From contig NC_017025.1 in the NCBI RefSeq assembly GCF_000455605.1, positions 2,852,001-2,916,000 on the forward strand: 64,000 nt of DNA. The letters run 5' to 3'. This DNA comes from Flavobacterium indicum GPTSA100-9 = DSM 17447 (GTDB lineage: Bacteria > Bacteroidota > Bacteroidia > Flavobacteriales > Flavobacteriaceae). Below the pieces are notes generated by a model that had not been told where the DNA came from, did not search any database, and was given only the letters and a program-made list of their open reading frames with translations. A program made the position numbers and the translations under genes. This document shows positions 36,356-43,193 of the stretch, in pieces; position 1 is the stretch's first letter, and each line of letters begins with the position of its first letter.

Positions 36356-37219
36356 TTGAAAAATTATCCTATATACGAAATTCAAAAATTTAATTGTAAT
36401 GAATTTCAAGACGAAGTCTATGTCAATACTTTTAAAAAACACTTAGTAAAAAACAGTTTTGTAGAAAAATCACATAGCCACAACTTTTATTTAGTGGTTT
36501 TTTTTACGTCTGGTTCAGGGAAACACACGGTTGATTTTGAAACCTATACCATTTCACCGAACACTGTTTTTATACTTCAACCGGGTCAAATTCATAGTTG
36601 GGAACTCTCCGAAGATATTGATGGATATATTTTATTTTATACCCATACCTTTTATCATTTGCATTTTGCAACAAAACGCATGGAACAATATCCCTTTTTT
36701 AAATCACTTACCAATCATCCGAAAGTAGAACTTCAGCGAAATGCTACAACAAAAATTGGGGATTATTTTAATGAGTTGATTTCGGAATATCAACATCATT
36801 TTCAATATAAATTGGATAAAATGAAAACTTTAATTGATTTACTCCTAATAGAAATAACTCGAAATTACCAAACTACAGAAACACACCAAAGTTCAACTTA
36901 CCAGCAAAAATTAGCACAATTTGAAAAACTTTTAGAAATTCATTACAAAACAGAAAAGGCCCCTATTTTTTATGCCAACCAACTCCATATTAGTTTAAAA
37001 CATTTAAACCGAATTAGTAAAGAAGTACTCAATCAAACGGTAACAGAAATCATAAGAAGGCGAGTAATCTTAGAAAGCAAACGAATGCTCACTTTACGCC
37101 AATTTAGTATTAGTGAAATTGCTCATGCTCTTGGATTTGAAAGCGCCTCTTACTTTTCTAAACAGTTTAAAATTCAAACAGGAATGCAACCTAAGGAGTT
37201 TGTTAAAAACACACTATAA
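36356..37219 (+). CDS. AraC-family transcriptional regulator
   Basis: 287 residues from a TTG start at 36356; no ATG is available near the N-terminus. The N-terminal cupin-like sensing domain has HSHNFYLVVFFTSGSGKHTVDF and PGQIHSWELSEDIDG. The C-terminal double helix-turn-helix has NQLHISLKHLNRISKEV and ISEIAHALGFESASYFSKQFK, which is diagnostic of the family. The ligand and targets are unknown. The coding region overlaps the end of rnhA, which is on the other strand, by six bases. Confidence 0.9.
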   Translation: MKNYPIYEIQKFNCNEFQDEVYVNTFKKHLVKNSFVEKSHSHNFYLVVFFTSGSGKHTVDFETYTISPNTVFILQPGQIHSWELSEDIDGYILFYTHTFYHLHFATKRMEQYPFFKSLTNHPKVELQRNATTKIGDYFNELISEYQHHFQYKLDKMKTLIDLLLIEITRNYQTTETHQSSTYQQKLAQFEKLLEIHYKTEKAPIFYANQLHISLKHLNRISKEVLNQTVTEIIRRRVILESKRMLTLRQFSISEIAHALGFESASYFSKQFKIQTGMQPKEFVKNTL

Positions 37220-37693
37220 CAAACCTTGTTCCTCTCGTTCATAATAGGTATCAATAGATAACTTTTCTTGTTGAGACGCCATTACCGCTAATTGATCGCA
37301 TCGTTCGTTTTGTGGGTGGTTGTTATGACCCTTAATCCATTGAAATTTTACTTGATGTTTACGATATATTTTCAAAAAACGCATCCATAAATCCGGATTT
37401 TTTTTGTCTTTGAAGTATTTTTTTTCCCAACCAAAAACCCAACCTTTTTCTACTGCATCAACTACATATTTAGAATCAGAAACAACTAAAACGGATGTGT
37501 TTGGATTTTTTAGCTTTTCTAACCCAACAATAACTGCTAATAATTCCATTCTATTATTGGTAGTTAATCGAAATCCTTCATAGAATTCTTTTTTATAAGA
37601 CGTTCCAGCTAATTCCATAACCACACCATACCCACCTGGGCCTGGGTTCCCTTTAGAAGCACCGTCTGTATATATATAAACTTGGTATTGCAT
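37214..37693 (-). CDS. rnhA: Ribonuclease HI
   Basis: Cuts RNA in RNA-DNA hybrids. The 159-residue protein has the four carboxylates of RNase HI: Asp in YTDGASKGNPGPGGYG, Glu in NNRMELLAV, Asp in VVSDSKYVV and Asp in ERCDQLA. The length is standard. The 3' end overlaps the AraC gene convergently. purN lies 40 bases upstream on the same strand, with a hairpin between them. Confidence 0.95.
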   Translation of the reverse strand: MQYQVYIYTDGASKGNPGPGGYGVVMELAGTSYKKEFYEGFRLTTNNRMELLAVIVGLEKLKNPNTSVLVVSDSKYVVDAVEKGWVFGWEKKYFKDKKNPDLWMRFLKIYRKHQVKFQWIKGHNNHPQNERCDQLAVMASQQEKLSIDTYYEREEQGLL

Positions 37694-37709
37694 ATATTTC
37701 TTATTGTCC

Positions 37710-37728
37710 TGCTGAATTTATTTCAGCA
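37710..37728 (-). other. Hairpin between purN and rnhA
   Basis: Perfect 7-bp stem TGCTGAA / TTCAGCA with a five-base loop. It lacks a T run, so it is probably not a simple terminator; it could stabilise or process the purN-rnhA mRNA. Confidence 0.5.
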
Positions 37729-37733
37729 TCTTT

Positions 37734-38294
37734 CTATTCTATCAAACTTTCAATTACTTTAGGGAAATGCTCCATTTCTAATTCGTGAATTTTTAGTGCA
37801 ATTTCATCTGCAGATTGACAGTTTTCAATAGAAACCGCTTTTTGAAATATAAACTCACCTTCATCATAGTGCTCATTAACAAAATGAATAGTTATACCGG
37901 TTTCTTTTTCATTATTTTCCAAAACGGCTTGATGTACATGCCTACCATACATACCTTTTCCGCCATATTTAGGTAATAATGCAGGATGAACATTAATGAT
38001 TTTATCAGGGAATTTTGCAATTATGGATTCAGGAAATTTTAATAAGAATCCGGCTAAAACTATTAAATCGGGTTGAATTTTTTGTAATTCTTCTAAAACT
38101 TTACCTTCATTTAATTCCGATTTAGTAAATGTAAAAGTAGGTACAGCTTGACTTTTTGCTCTATCTAAAACTTTGGCATGTAGATTGTTAGAAAACACTC
38201 CAACTACTGTTCCTTGATTTGAATTTTTAAAATGTATAATAATGTTTTCGGCATTGGAACCATTACCTGAAGCAAAAAGCACAATCTTTTTCAT
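37734..38294 (-). CDS. purN: Phosphoribosylglycinamide formyltransferase
   Basis: Third step of purine synthesis: transfers formyl from 10-formyl-tetrahydrofolate to GAR. The 186-residue protein has the N-terminal phosphate loop SGNGSNAENIIIHF and the catalytic segment NVHPALLPKYGGKGMYGRHV (Asn, His). A downstream Asp is in HYDEGEFIFQ. Length and motifs are standard. It is divergent from acpP with a 238-base gap, and purF lies three kilobases away. Confidence 0.95.
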   Translation of the reverse strand: MKKIVLFASGNGSNAENIIIHFKNSNQGTVVGVFSNNLHAKVLDRAKSQAVPTFTFTKSELNEGKVLEELQKIQPDLIVLAGFLLKFPESIIAKFPDKIINVHPALLPKYGGKGMYGRHVHQAVLENNEKETGITIHFVNEHYDEGEFIFQKAVSIENCQSADEIALKIHELEMEHFPKVIESLIE

Positions 38295-38532
38295 TGTTGT
38301 TGTATTGTTTAGCGATTGTTTAGACCCAAAATGAAAATAAATTGGTCAAAAATCATGTAATTTTCATTACGCAAAAGAAAAAAAATTAAATTAAAAAACC
38401 ACTGAAAAAGCTGAAAATTTAGGTCATTGGAAATATTTTTTATAAATTAGTAGTTATATTTACTAACAAAAATGTTGTTTTAAAATAAAGTTTTTTATTT
38501 TTGCCAACAAATTAAAATTAAAATTTAAGATT
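38295..38532. other. Divergent intergenic region purN/acpP
   Basis: Contains the acpP promoter and an inverted repeat TTAGTA ... TACTAA (38448-38466) just upstream of its -33 element. No further gene or RNA is recognisable. Confidence 0.5.
38475..38503 (+). promoter_or_regulatory. Promoter of acpP
   Basis: TTG (38475-38477), 18-base spacer, TATTTTTG (38496-38503), 30 bases before the ATG. A small inverted repeat (TTAGTA/TACTAA) sits just upstream, in the position of an operator or upstream element. Confidence 0.72.
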
Positions 38533-38769
38533 ATGTCAGACATTGCATCAAGAGTAAAAGCGATTATCGTGGACAAATTAGGTGTTGACGAAAACGAAGT
38601 TGTAGCAGAAGCAAGCTTCACTAACGATTTAGGTGCTGATTCATTAGACACTGTAGAGCTAATCATGGAATTCGAAAAAGAATTTGATATTCAAATTCCA
38701 GACGATCAAGCGGAAAACATTGCTACTGTAGGTCAAGCAATTTCTTACATCGAAGAAGCTAAGAAATAA
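38533..38769 (+). CDS. acpP: Acyl carrier protein
   Basis: Carries growing acyl chains on a phosphopantetheine arm. The 78-residue acidic protein has the attachment motif [17 protein letters not shown], with the modified serine in DSL. A strong promoter lies upstream. A hairpin (ACATCCG / CGGATGT) follows the stop, so much of the mRNA may be monocistronic, with fabF read partly through. Confidence 0.97.
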   Translation: MSDIASRVKAIIVDKLGVDENEVVAEASFTNDLGADSLDTVELIMEFEKEFDIQIPDDQAENIATVGQAISYIEEAKK

Positions 38770-38777
38770 TAACTTTC

Positions 38778-38815
38778 ACATCCGTATAATTTGTTTTGTG
38801 CGGATGTTGTTATTT
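38778..38815 (+). terminator. Hairpin downstream of acpP
   Basis: Stem ACATCCG / CGGATGT (7 bp) with a 16-base loop, then TTATTTTT. A weak or partial terminator that would let some transcription continue into fabF. Confidence 0.6.
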
Positions 38816-38860
38816 TTCTTCTATTTTTAAAAATCTTTTTTATAGATTTGTAAAAAACAT

Positions 38861-38946
38861 TGATTGTATTACAATCATTTAAATAAGACATTATGTAATA
38901 CCCATTGTTTCTTTTAAATTTTATTAAAAGCACTATGGGTTTTTTT
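38861..38946 (+). promoter_or_regulatory. Structured leader with terminator-like hairpin before fabF
   Basis: Two hairpins lie before fabF: TGATTGT-ATT-ACAATCA (38861-38877), and a longer stem closed by ACCCAT / ATGGGT with inner CTTTTAA / TTAAAAG (38900-38940), followed by TTTTTTT. A possible -7 element (TAGATTTG, 38843-38850) sits upstream. This could be an attenuator for fabF or simply the second terminator of acpP. Confidence 0.55.
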
Positions 38947-38967
38947 ATATAACTAAAACCAAATTTT

Positions 38968-40221
38968 ATGCAACTAAAACGTGTAGTAGTAACAGGACTT
39001 GGAGCGCTAACTCCTATTGGTAATAACTTAGAGGAGTATTGGCAAGCTTTGATTAGTGGAAAAAGCGGTGCGGCTCCTATCACCTATTATGACACAGAAA
39101 AACATAAAACTAAATTTGCTTGCGAAGTTAAAAACTTCAACGTTGAAGATTACATTGACAAGAAAGAAGCAAGAAGAATGGACAAATTTGCTCAATATGC
39201 TATTGTAGCAAGTGATGAAGCTATAAAAGATGCTGGTTTAGTTTTAGAACAATTAAACAAATATAAAGTTGGTGTAATTTGGGGTGCTGGAATTGGTGGT
39301 TTAGAAACGTTCCAAGAGGAAGTTTTAAATTATGCTAAAGGAGATGGAACACCGCGTTTCAATCCATTCTTTATCCCTAAAATGATTGCTGATATTGCTC
39401 CAGGACATATTTCTATGAGAAATGGATTTATGGGTCCAAACTATACCACTGTTTCCGCTTGTGCTTCTTCAGCAAATGCTTTAGTAGATGCATTCAACTA
39501 CATTCGTTTAGGTATGTGTGATGTTATTGTATCTGGTGGATCTGAAGCTGCGGTTACAATTGCAGGTATGGGAGGATTTAACTCCATGCAAGCATTATCA
39601 ACAAGAAACGAATCTCCGGAAACTGCTTCTAGACCGTTCGATGCAACCCGTGATGGTTTCGTACTGGGTGAAGGTGCTGGTGCATTAGTTTTGGAAGAAT
39701 ACGAACATGCAAAAGCACGTGGAGCAAAAATATATTGTGAAGTAGGCGGTGGTGGTTTATCATCAGATGCTTACCATTTAACTGCTCCTCATCCCGATGG
39801 AATTGGTGTAATTGCTGTAATGCAAAACTGTTTAAATGATGCCGGCTTAAAACCTGAAGACATCGACCATATCAACACACACGGAACTTCAACACCACTT
39901 GGAGATGTTGCCGAATTAAAAGCAATAAGTGCTGTTTTTGGTGAACATGCTAAAAACATCAATATCAATTCTACCAAATCGATGACAGGACACTTGTTAG
40001 GGGCTGCAGGGGCTATTGAAGCTATTGCATCTATCTTAGCGATTAAAAACGGAATCATTCCTCCAACAATTAACCATAGCGTAGTGGATGAAAATATTGA
40101 CCCATCCTTAAATTTAACTTTGAATAAAGCTCAAAAAAGAGAAATTAAAGTAGCTATGAGTAATACATTTGGTTTTGGCGGACACAATGCTTGTGTGTTA
40201 TTCAAAAAATTAGAAGAATAA
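38968..40221 (+). CDS. fabF: 3-oxoacyl-ACP synthase II
   Basis: Condenses malonyl-ACP with acyl-ACP in fatty-acid elongation. The 417-residue protein has the Cys-His-His triad: Cys in VSACASSANAL, His in NTHGTSTPLGD and His in STKSMTGHLLGAAGAIE. It has the usual length for FabF. It forms the conserved acpP-fabF-rnc cluster; rnc begins six bases after its stop. A terminator-like hairpin precedes the start codon by 22 bases. Confidence 0.97.
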   Translation: MQLKRVVVTGLGALTPIGNNLEEYWQALISGKSGAAPITYYDTEKHKTKFACEVKNFNVEDYIDKKEARRMDKFAQYAIVASDEAIKDAGLVLEQLNKYKVGVIWGAGIGGLETFQEEVLNYAKGDGTPRFNPFFIPKMIADIAPGHISMRNGFMGPNYTTVSACASSANALVDAFNYIRLGMCDVIVSGGSEAAVTIAGMGGFNSMQALSTRNESPETASRPFDATRDGFVLGEGAGALVLEEYEHAKARGAKIYCEVGGGGLSSDAYHLTAPHPDGIGVIAVMQNCLNDAGLKPEDIDHINTHGTSTPLGDVAELKAISAVFGEHAKNININSTKSMTGHLLGAAGAIEAIASILAIKNGIIPPTINHSVVDENIDPSLNLTLNKAQKREIKVAMSNTFGFGGHNACVLFKKLEE

Positions 40222-40227
40222 ATTTAC

Positions 40228-40980
40228 ATGCGTCGCATCATAAAAAAAATATTAAAAAAATCCCCTTCTTCAGATCAAGACGGGGTTTTTTTTGATAAAA
40301 TTCATACAATATTAGGCTTCAAGCCCACTACTTTGAGATATTACGAAAAGGCATTTACCCATCGTTCTGCTAATAAATTAGACGATAAAGGAAATCAAAT
40401 TAGCTACGAGCGTTTAGAATTTTTAGGAGATGCCATGCTGGGGAGTGTAATTGCTGCTCATTTATACAATGAAGTCCCATCTGGTGATGAAGGATATCTA
40501 ACCAAAATGCGCTCTAAAATTGTAAGTAGAGAACACTTAAATGAATTAGGACGCGATTTCAATTTAATTCAATTTGTTGAGAGTAAAGTCAATCCCCAAC
40601 ATTTTGGAGAAAACATCCATGGTAATATTTTTGAAGCTTTTATTGGTGCAATTTATTTAGACAGAGGTTATACGTATTGCGAAAAATTCATCCATAATAA
40701 AATCATTAAACCTTATGTTGATATTGCTAAATTAGAAGGCAAAGTAATCAGTTACAAAAGTTTAATTATTGAATGGTGCCAAAAAGAAAAAAAATCGTTT
40801 AAGTTTGATGTTTATGAAGACAACGGTAAAGAAGGCATGAAATTTTTCGGAGTTAAACTTTACATAGACGAAAAAGTAGTATGTAAAGCTCGTGCAACTT
40901 CAAAGAAAAAGGCAGAAGAAACGGCAGCAAAACGTGCCTATTTTGTTTTTCAAGAAAAAATTTCCAGAAAAAACAATTAA
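40228..40980 (+). CDS. rnc: Ribonuclease III
   Basis: Cuts double-stranded RNA in rRNA and mRNA processing. The 250-residue protein has the catalytic signature ERLEFLGDAMLGSVIA and the second acidic site at NIFEAFIGAIYLD. A C-terminal double-stranded RNA-binding domain follows (about residues 175-245, with KARATSKKKAEETAAKRAY). Early in the coding region (40254-40293) the mRNA would fold into a stem with CCCC/GGGG followed by eight T residues, resembling a terminator. It follows fabF with a six-base gap. Confidence 0.96.
   Translation: MRRIIKKILKKSPSSDQDGVFFDKIHTILGFKPTTLRYYEKAFTHRSANKLDDKGNQISYERLEFLGDAMLGSVIAAHLYNEVPSGDEGYLTKMRSKIVSREHLNELGRDFNLIQFVESKVNPQHFGENIHGNIFEAFIGAIYLDRGYTYCEKFIHNKIIKPYVDIAKLEGKVISYKSLIIEWCQKEKKSFKFDVYEDNGKEGMKFFGVKLYIDEKVVCKARATSKKKAEETAAKRAYFVFQEKISRKNN
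40254..40293 (+). promoter_or_regulatory. Terminator-like hairpin inside the start of rnc
   Basis: A-run, T, CCCC ... GGGG, T8. The CCCC/GGGG stem is extended by seven A:T pairs past one mismatch, giving a terminator-like structure within codons 9-22 of rnc. It could lower rnc expression by attenuation or serve as a target for RNase III itself. It may also be a coincidence of KKSP and GVFF codons. Confidence 0.4.
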
Positions 40981-41062
40981 CTTTTTATCAACTAAAACGT
41001 TTTAGTTTCGTTTTTAATAATTTGATAATCAATTTTTTTTACTTTTTCACAGTTTTATATTC

Positions 41063-41070
41063 TATCTTTA
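41063..41070 (+). promoter_or_regulatory. Weak -7-like element before the IPExxxVDY gene
   Basis: TATCTTTA differs from TAnnTTTG at the last base; it lies 18 bases before the ATG at 41088 and upstream of the rejected longer start. Confidence 0.35.
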
Positions 41071-41087
41071 CTAACAATTTAAAATCA

Positions 41088-41558
41088 ATGGCGAATTTAA
41101 AATTAACAATTGATGATTTTTACTCAAGCGATTTTGAGCTTATTGCCATTCATTCGACAGTTGAAGATTTTAAATTAGCTTATTTAATCAATAAAAATTT
41201 AGAACTCTCCTTAAGTAAAAATAGTAAAGAAGTTTCTATTCAATCTACAAATGGAATTGGTTATTTTTCTTGGTTTTATTTCGATGATTGTAAACATGAT
41301 TTAAGCTGGAATTTGTTATCAAATAAAACATTTGTTGCTAATTCAAACACACCTGTTGGATTATTTAATGAGGATCAAATAACTTTTCATTTGATTCCTG
41401 AATTAAAAAAAGCAGATTACTTATTAAAGATTGAAAATCTAGACGAACGATTCAACACACAAAAAGTTATTGAAAACTTGACCAAAATAAACCAAATATC
41501 AACCAGTTATATTGTTGATATTGACAATATTAAATCGATAAACAATTTAATTTTTTAA
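41088..41558 (+). CDS. IPExxxVDY family protein
   Basis: 156 residues from ATG 41088 (MANLKLTIDDFYSSDFELIA); the upstream in-frame start is rejected because its extra residues are not conserved-looking and carry the promoter. The motif LIPELKKADYLLKIE matches the family name motif (IPE, three residues, then A/V-D-Y). This Bacteroidota family is of unknown function and is typically found, as here, just before pyruvate kinase. The gap to pyk is four bases, so the two are co-translated. Confidence 0.85.
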   Translation: MANLKLTIDDFYSSDFELIAIHSTVEDFKLAYLINKNLELSLSKNSKEVSIQSTNGIGYFSWFYFDDCKHDLSWNLLSNKTFVANSNTPVGLFNEDQITFHLIPELKKADYLLKIENLDERFNTQKVIENLTKINQISTSYIVDIDNIKSINNLIF

Positions 41559-41562
41559 AAAA

Positions 41563-42993
41563 ATGCATACCAGTAAAAAAACAAAAATTGTTGCCACGTT
41601 AGGACCAGCATGCAGCACAAAAGAAGTAATGAAAAACATGATTGATGCCGGTGTAAATGTGTTTAGAATTAACTTTTCTCATGCAGATTATACAGATGTA
41701 AAAGAAAAAATAGACATTATAAGAGAATTAAATAAAGAATTTGGTTATACTACTTCTATACTTGCTGATTTACAAGGTCCAAAGTTACGTGTTGGCGTAA
41801 TGAAAGAAGATGTAATTGTTTCTAAAGGAGACATTATCACTTTCACTACTGCTGAAGACATTCTAGGAACAGCTGAAAGAGTTTACATGAATTACAAAGA
41901 ATTTCCTTCAGATGTAAATCCTGGTGAACGTATATTATTAGACGATGGAAAACTTATTTTTAAAGTAATAGAAACCGATAAGAAAACAGAAGTTAAAGCG
42001 GAAGTTGTTCAAGGTGGACCTTTAAAATCAAAAAAAGGAGTAAACCTACCAAATACCAAAGTTTCTTTACCTGCTTTAACACAAAAAGATATTAAAGATG
42101 CTGTTTTTGCTATTGAAAATGAAGTAGATTGGATTGCGCTTTCCTTTGTTAGAACTCCAGAAGATTTACAAGATCTTAAAGACTTAATTGCGCAACATTC
42201 TAGCCATAAAATTCCAATTGTGGCAAAAATTGAAAAACCAGAAGCGGTAGAAAACATCGATAAAATTGTTATAAACTGTGATGGTTTAATGGTTGCTCGT
42301 GGCGACTTAGGTGTAGAAGTTCCGGCGCAAGAAGTTCCTTTAATTCAAAAGAAATTAATTTTAAAAGCTAAAACCGCTCGTATCCCTGTAATTGTGGCAA
42401 CTCAAATGATGGAAACCATGATTACCAGTTTAACTCCAACAAGAGCAGAAGTAAACGACGTTGCCAATTCTGTAATGGATGGTGCAGATGCAGTGATGCT
42501 TTCTGGGGAAACTTCTGTAGGGAATTATCCTGTTCAAGTTATTGAAACCATGACCAGTATTATTGAAAGTGTAGAAGATTCATCACTAATACAAGTGCCT
42601 CACATAGCACCTAATATTAGAAACAATCGTTTTATCACTAAATCGGTTTGTTTTCATGCTGCGTTAATGGCAGATGATATCAATGCCAAAGCCATTACCA
42701 CTTTAACAAATAGTGGCTATACCGCATTTCAAATTTCGGCTTGGCGACCAAAATCACACATTTTAGTGTTTACTTCAAATAAACGTATTTTAACTCAATT
42801 AAACTTATTATGGGGTGTGCGTGCATTTTATTACGATAAATTTGTAAGCACAGATGATACCATTGAAGATATTAATGCCATCTGCAAAGAACGCAAGTAT
42901 GTAAAAAAAGGCGACATGGTCATTAACCTAGCCGCCATGCCAATTGCAAATAAAGGTATGGTAAACACCTTGCGTGTGTCAGAAGTAGAATAA
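41563..42993 (+). CDS. pyk: Pyruvate kinase
   Basis: Last step of glycolysis, phosphoenolpyruvate plus ADP to pyruvate plus ATP. The 476-residue protein has the N-terminal KIVATLGPACSTKEVMKNMI, the catalytic lysine region IVAKIEKPEAVENIDKI, the metal site VARGDLGVEVP and VATQMMETMITSLTPTRAEV. The C-terminal allosteric domain is present. It follows the IPExxxVDY gene by four bases and ends in a hairpin terminator. Confidence 0.97.
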   Translation: MHTSKKTKIVATLGPACSTKEVMKNMIDAGVNVFRINFSHADYTDVKEKIDIIRELNKEFGYTTSILADLQGPKLRVGVMKEDVIVSKGDIITFTTAEDILGTAERVYMNYKEFPSDVNPGERILLDDGKLIFKVIETDKKTEVKAEVVQGGPLKSKKGVNLPNTKVSLPALTQKDIKDAVFAIENEVDWIALSFVRTPEDLQDLKDLIAQHSSHKIPIVAKIEKPEAVENIDKIVINCDGLMVARGDLGVEVPAQEVPLIQKKLILKAKTARIPVIVATQMMETMITSLTPTRAEVNDVANSVMDGADAVMLSGETSVGNYPVQVIETMTSIIESVEDSSLIQVPHIAPNIRNNRFITKSVCFHAALMADDINAKAITTLTNSGYTAFQISAWRPKSHILVFTSNKRILTQLNLLWGVRAFYYDKFVSTDDTIEDINAICKERKYVKKGDMVINLAAMPIANKGMVNTLRVSEVE

Positions 42994-42999
42994 TACTAA

Positions 43000-43028
43000 A
43001 GGAAGCTAAAATGGCTTCCTTTTTTTTT
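43000..43028 (+). terminator. Intrinsic terminator after pyk
   Basis: Stem AGGAAGC / GCTTCCT (7 bp), seven-base loop, followed by eight T residues. The stem sequence is the same as in the terminator at 45294-45319. Confidence 0.92.
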
Positions 43029-43062
43029 GGAGCACCACCTCATCTTATGCTTCACTTCATCT

Positions 43063-43104
43063 CCTGCTGTCCGCACTACACGGTAGTTTGCTTCCATCAG
43101 GGCT
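43063..43104 (-). repeat. Hairpin element resembling a dispersed flavobacterial repeat
   Basis: On the minus strand: AGCCCTGATGGAAGC, AA, ACTAC-CGT-GTAGT, GC, GGACAGCAGG. A short hairpin is flanked by conserved-looking arms and is GC-richer than its surroundings. From memory, very similar arms (AGCCC..GATnGAAG and GCGGACAGC) surround variable hairpins in intergenic regions of many Flavobacteriia. I see only this one copy in the window. Confidence 0.55.
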
Positions 43105-43138
43105 AGAAAACAAGTAGCTCATTTCATAAAAAAATTCA

Positions 43139-43146
43139 TATATTTG
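43139..43146 (+). promoter_or_regulatory. Candidate -7 promoter element of the TonB-dependent receptor gene
   Basis: TATATTTG matches TAnnTTTG, 47 bases before the ATG at 43194. There is no clear TTG at -33. Confidence 0.45.
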
Positions 43147-43193
43147 TAACAAAATACTTAACAAACAACACACGCAAATACGAATCCAAACAC

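Noticed and set aside
41022..41087. Longer form of the IPExxxVDY protein from 41022
   Set aside because: The first 22 residues would be a hydrophobic extension that the family does not have, and a promoter-like element lies inside it.
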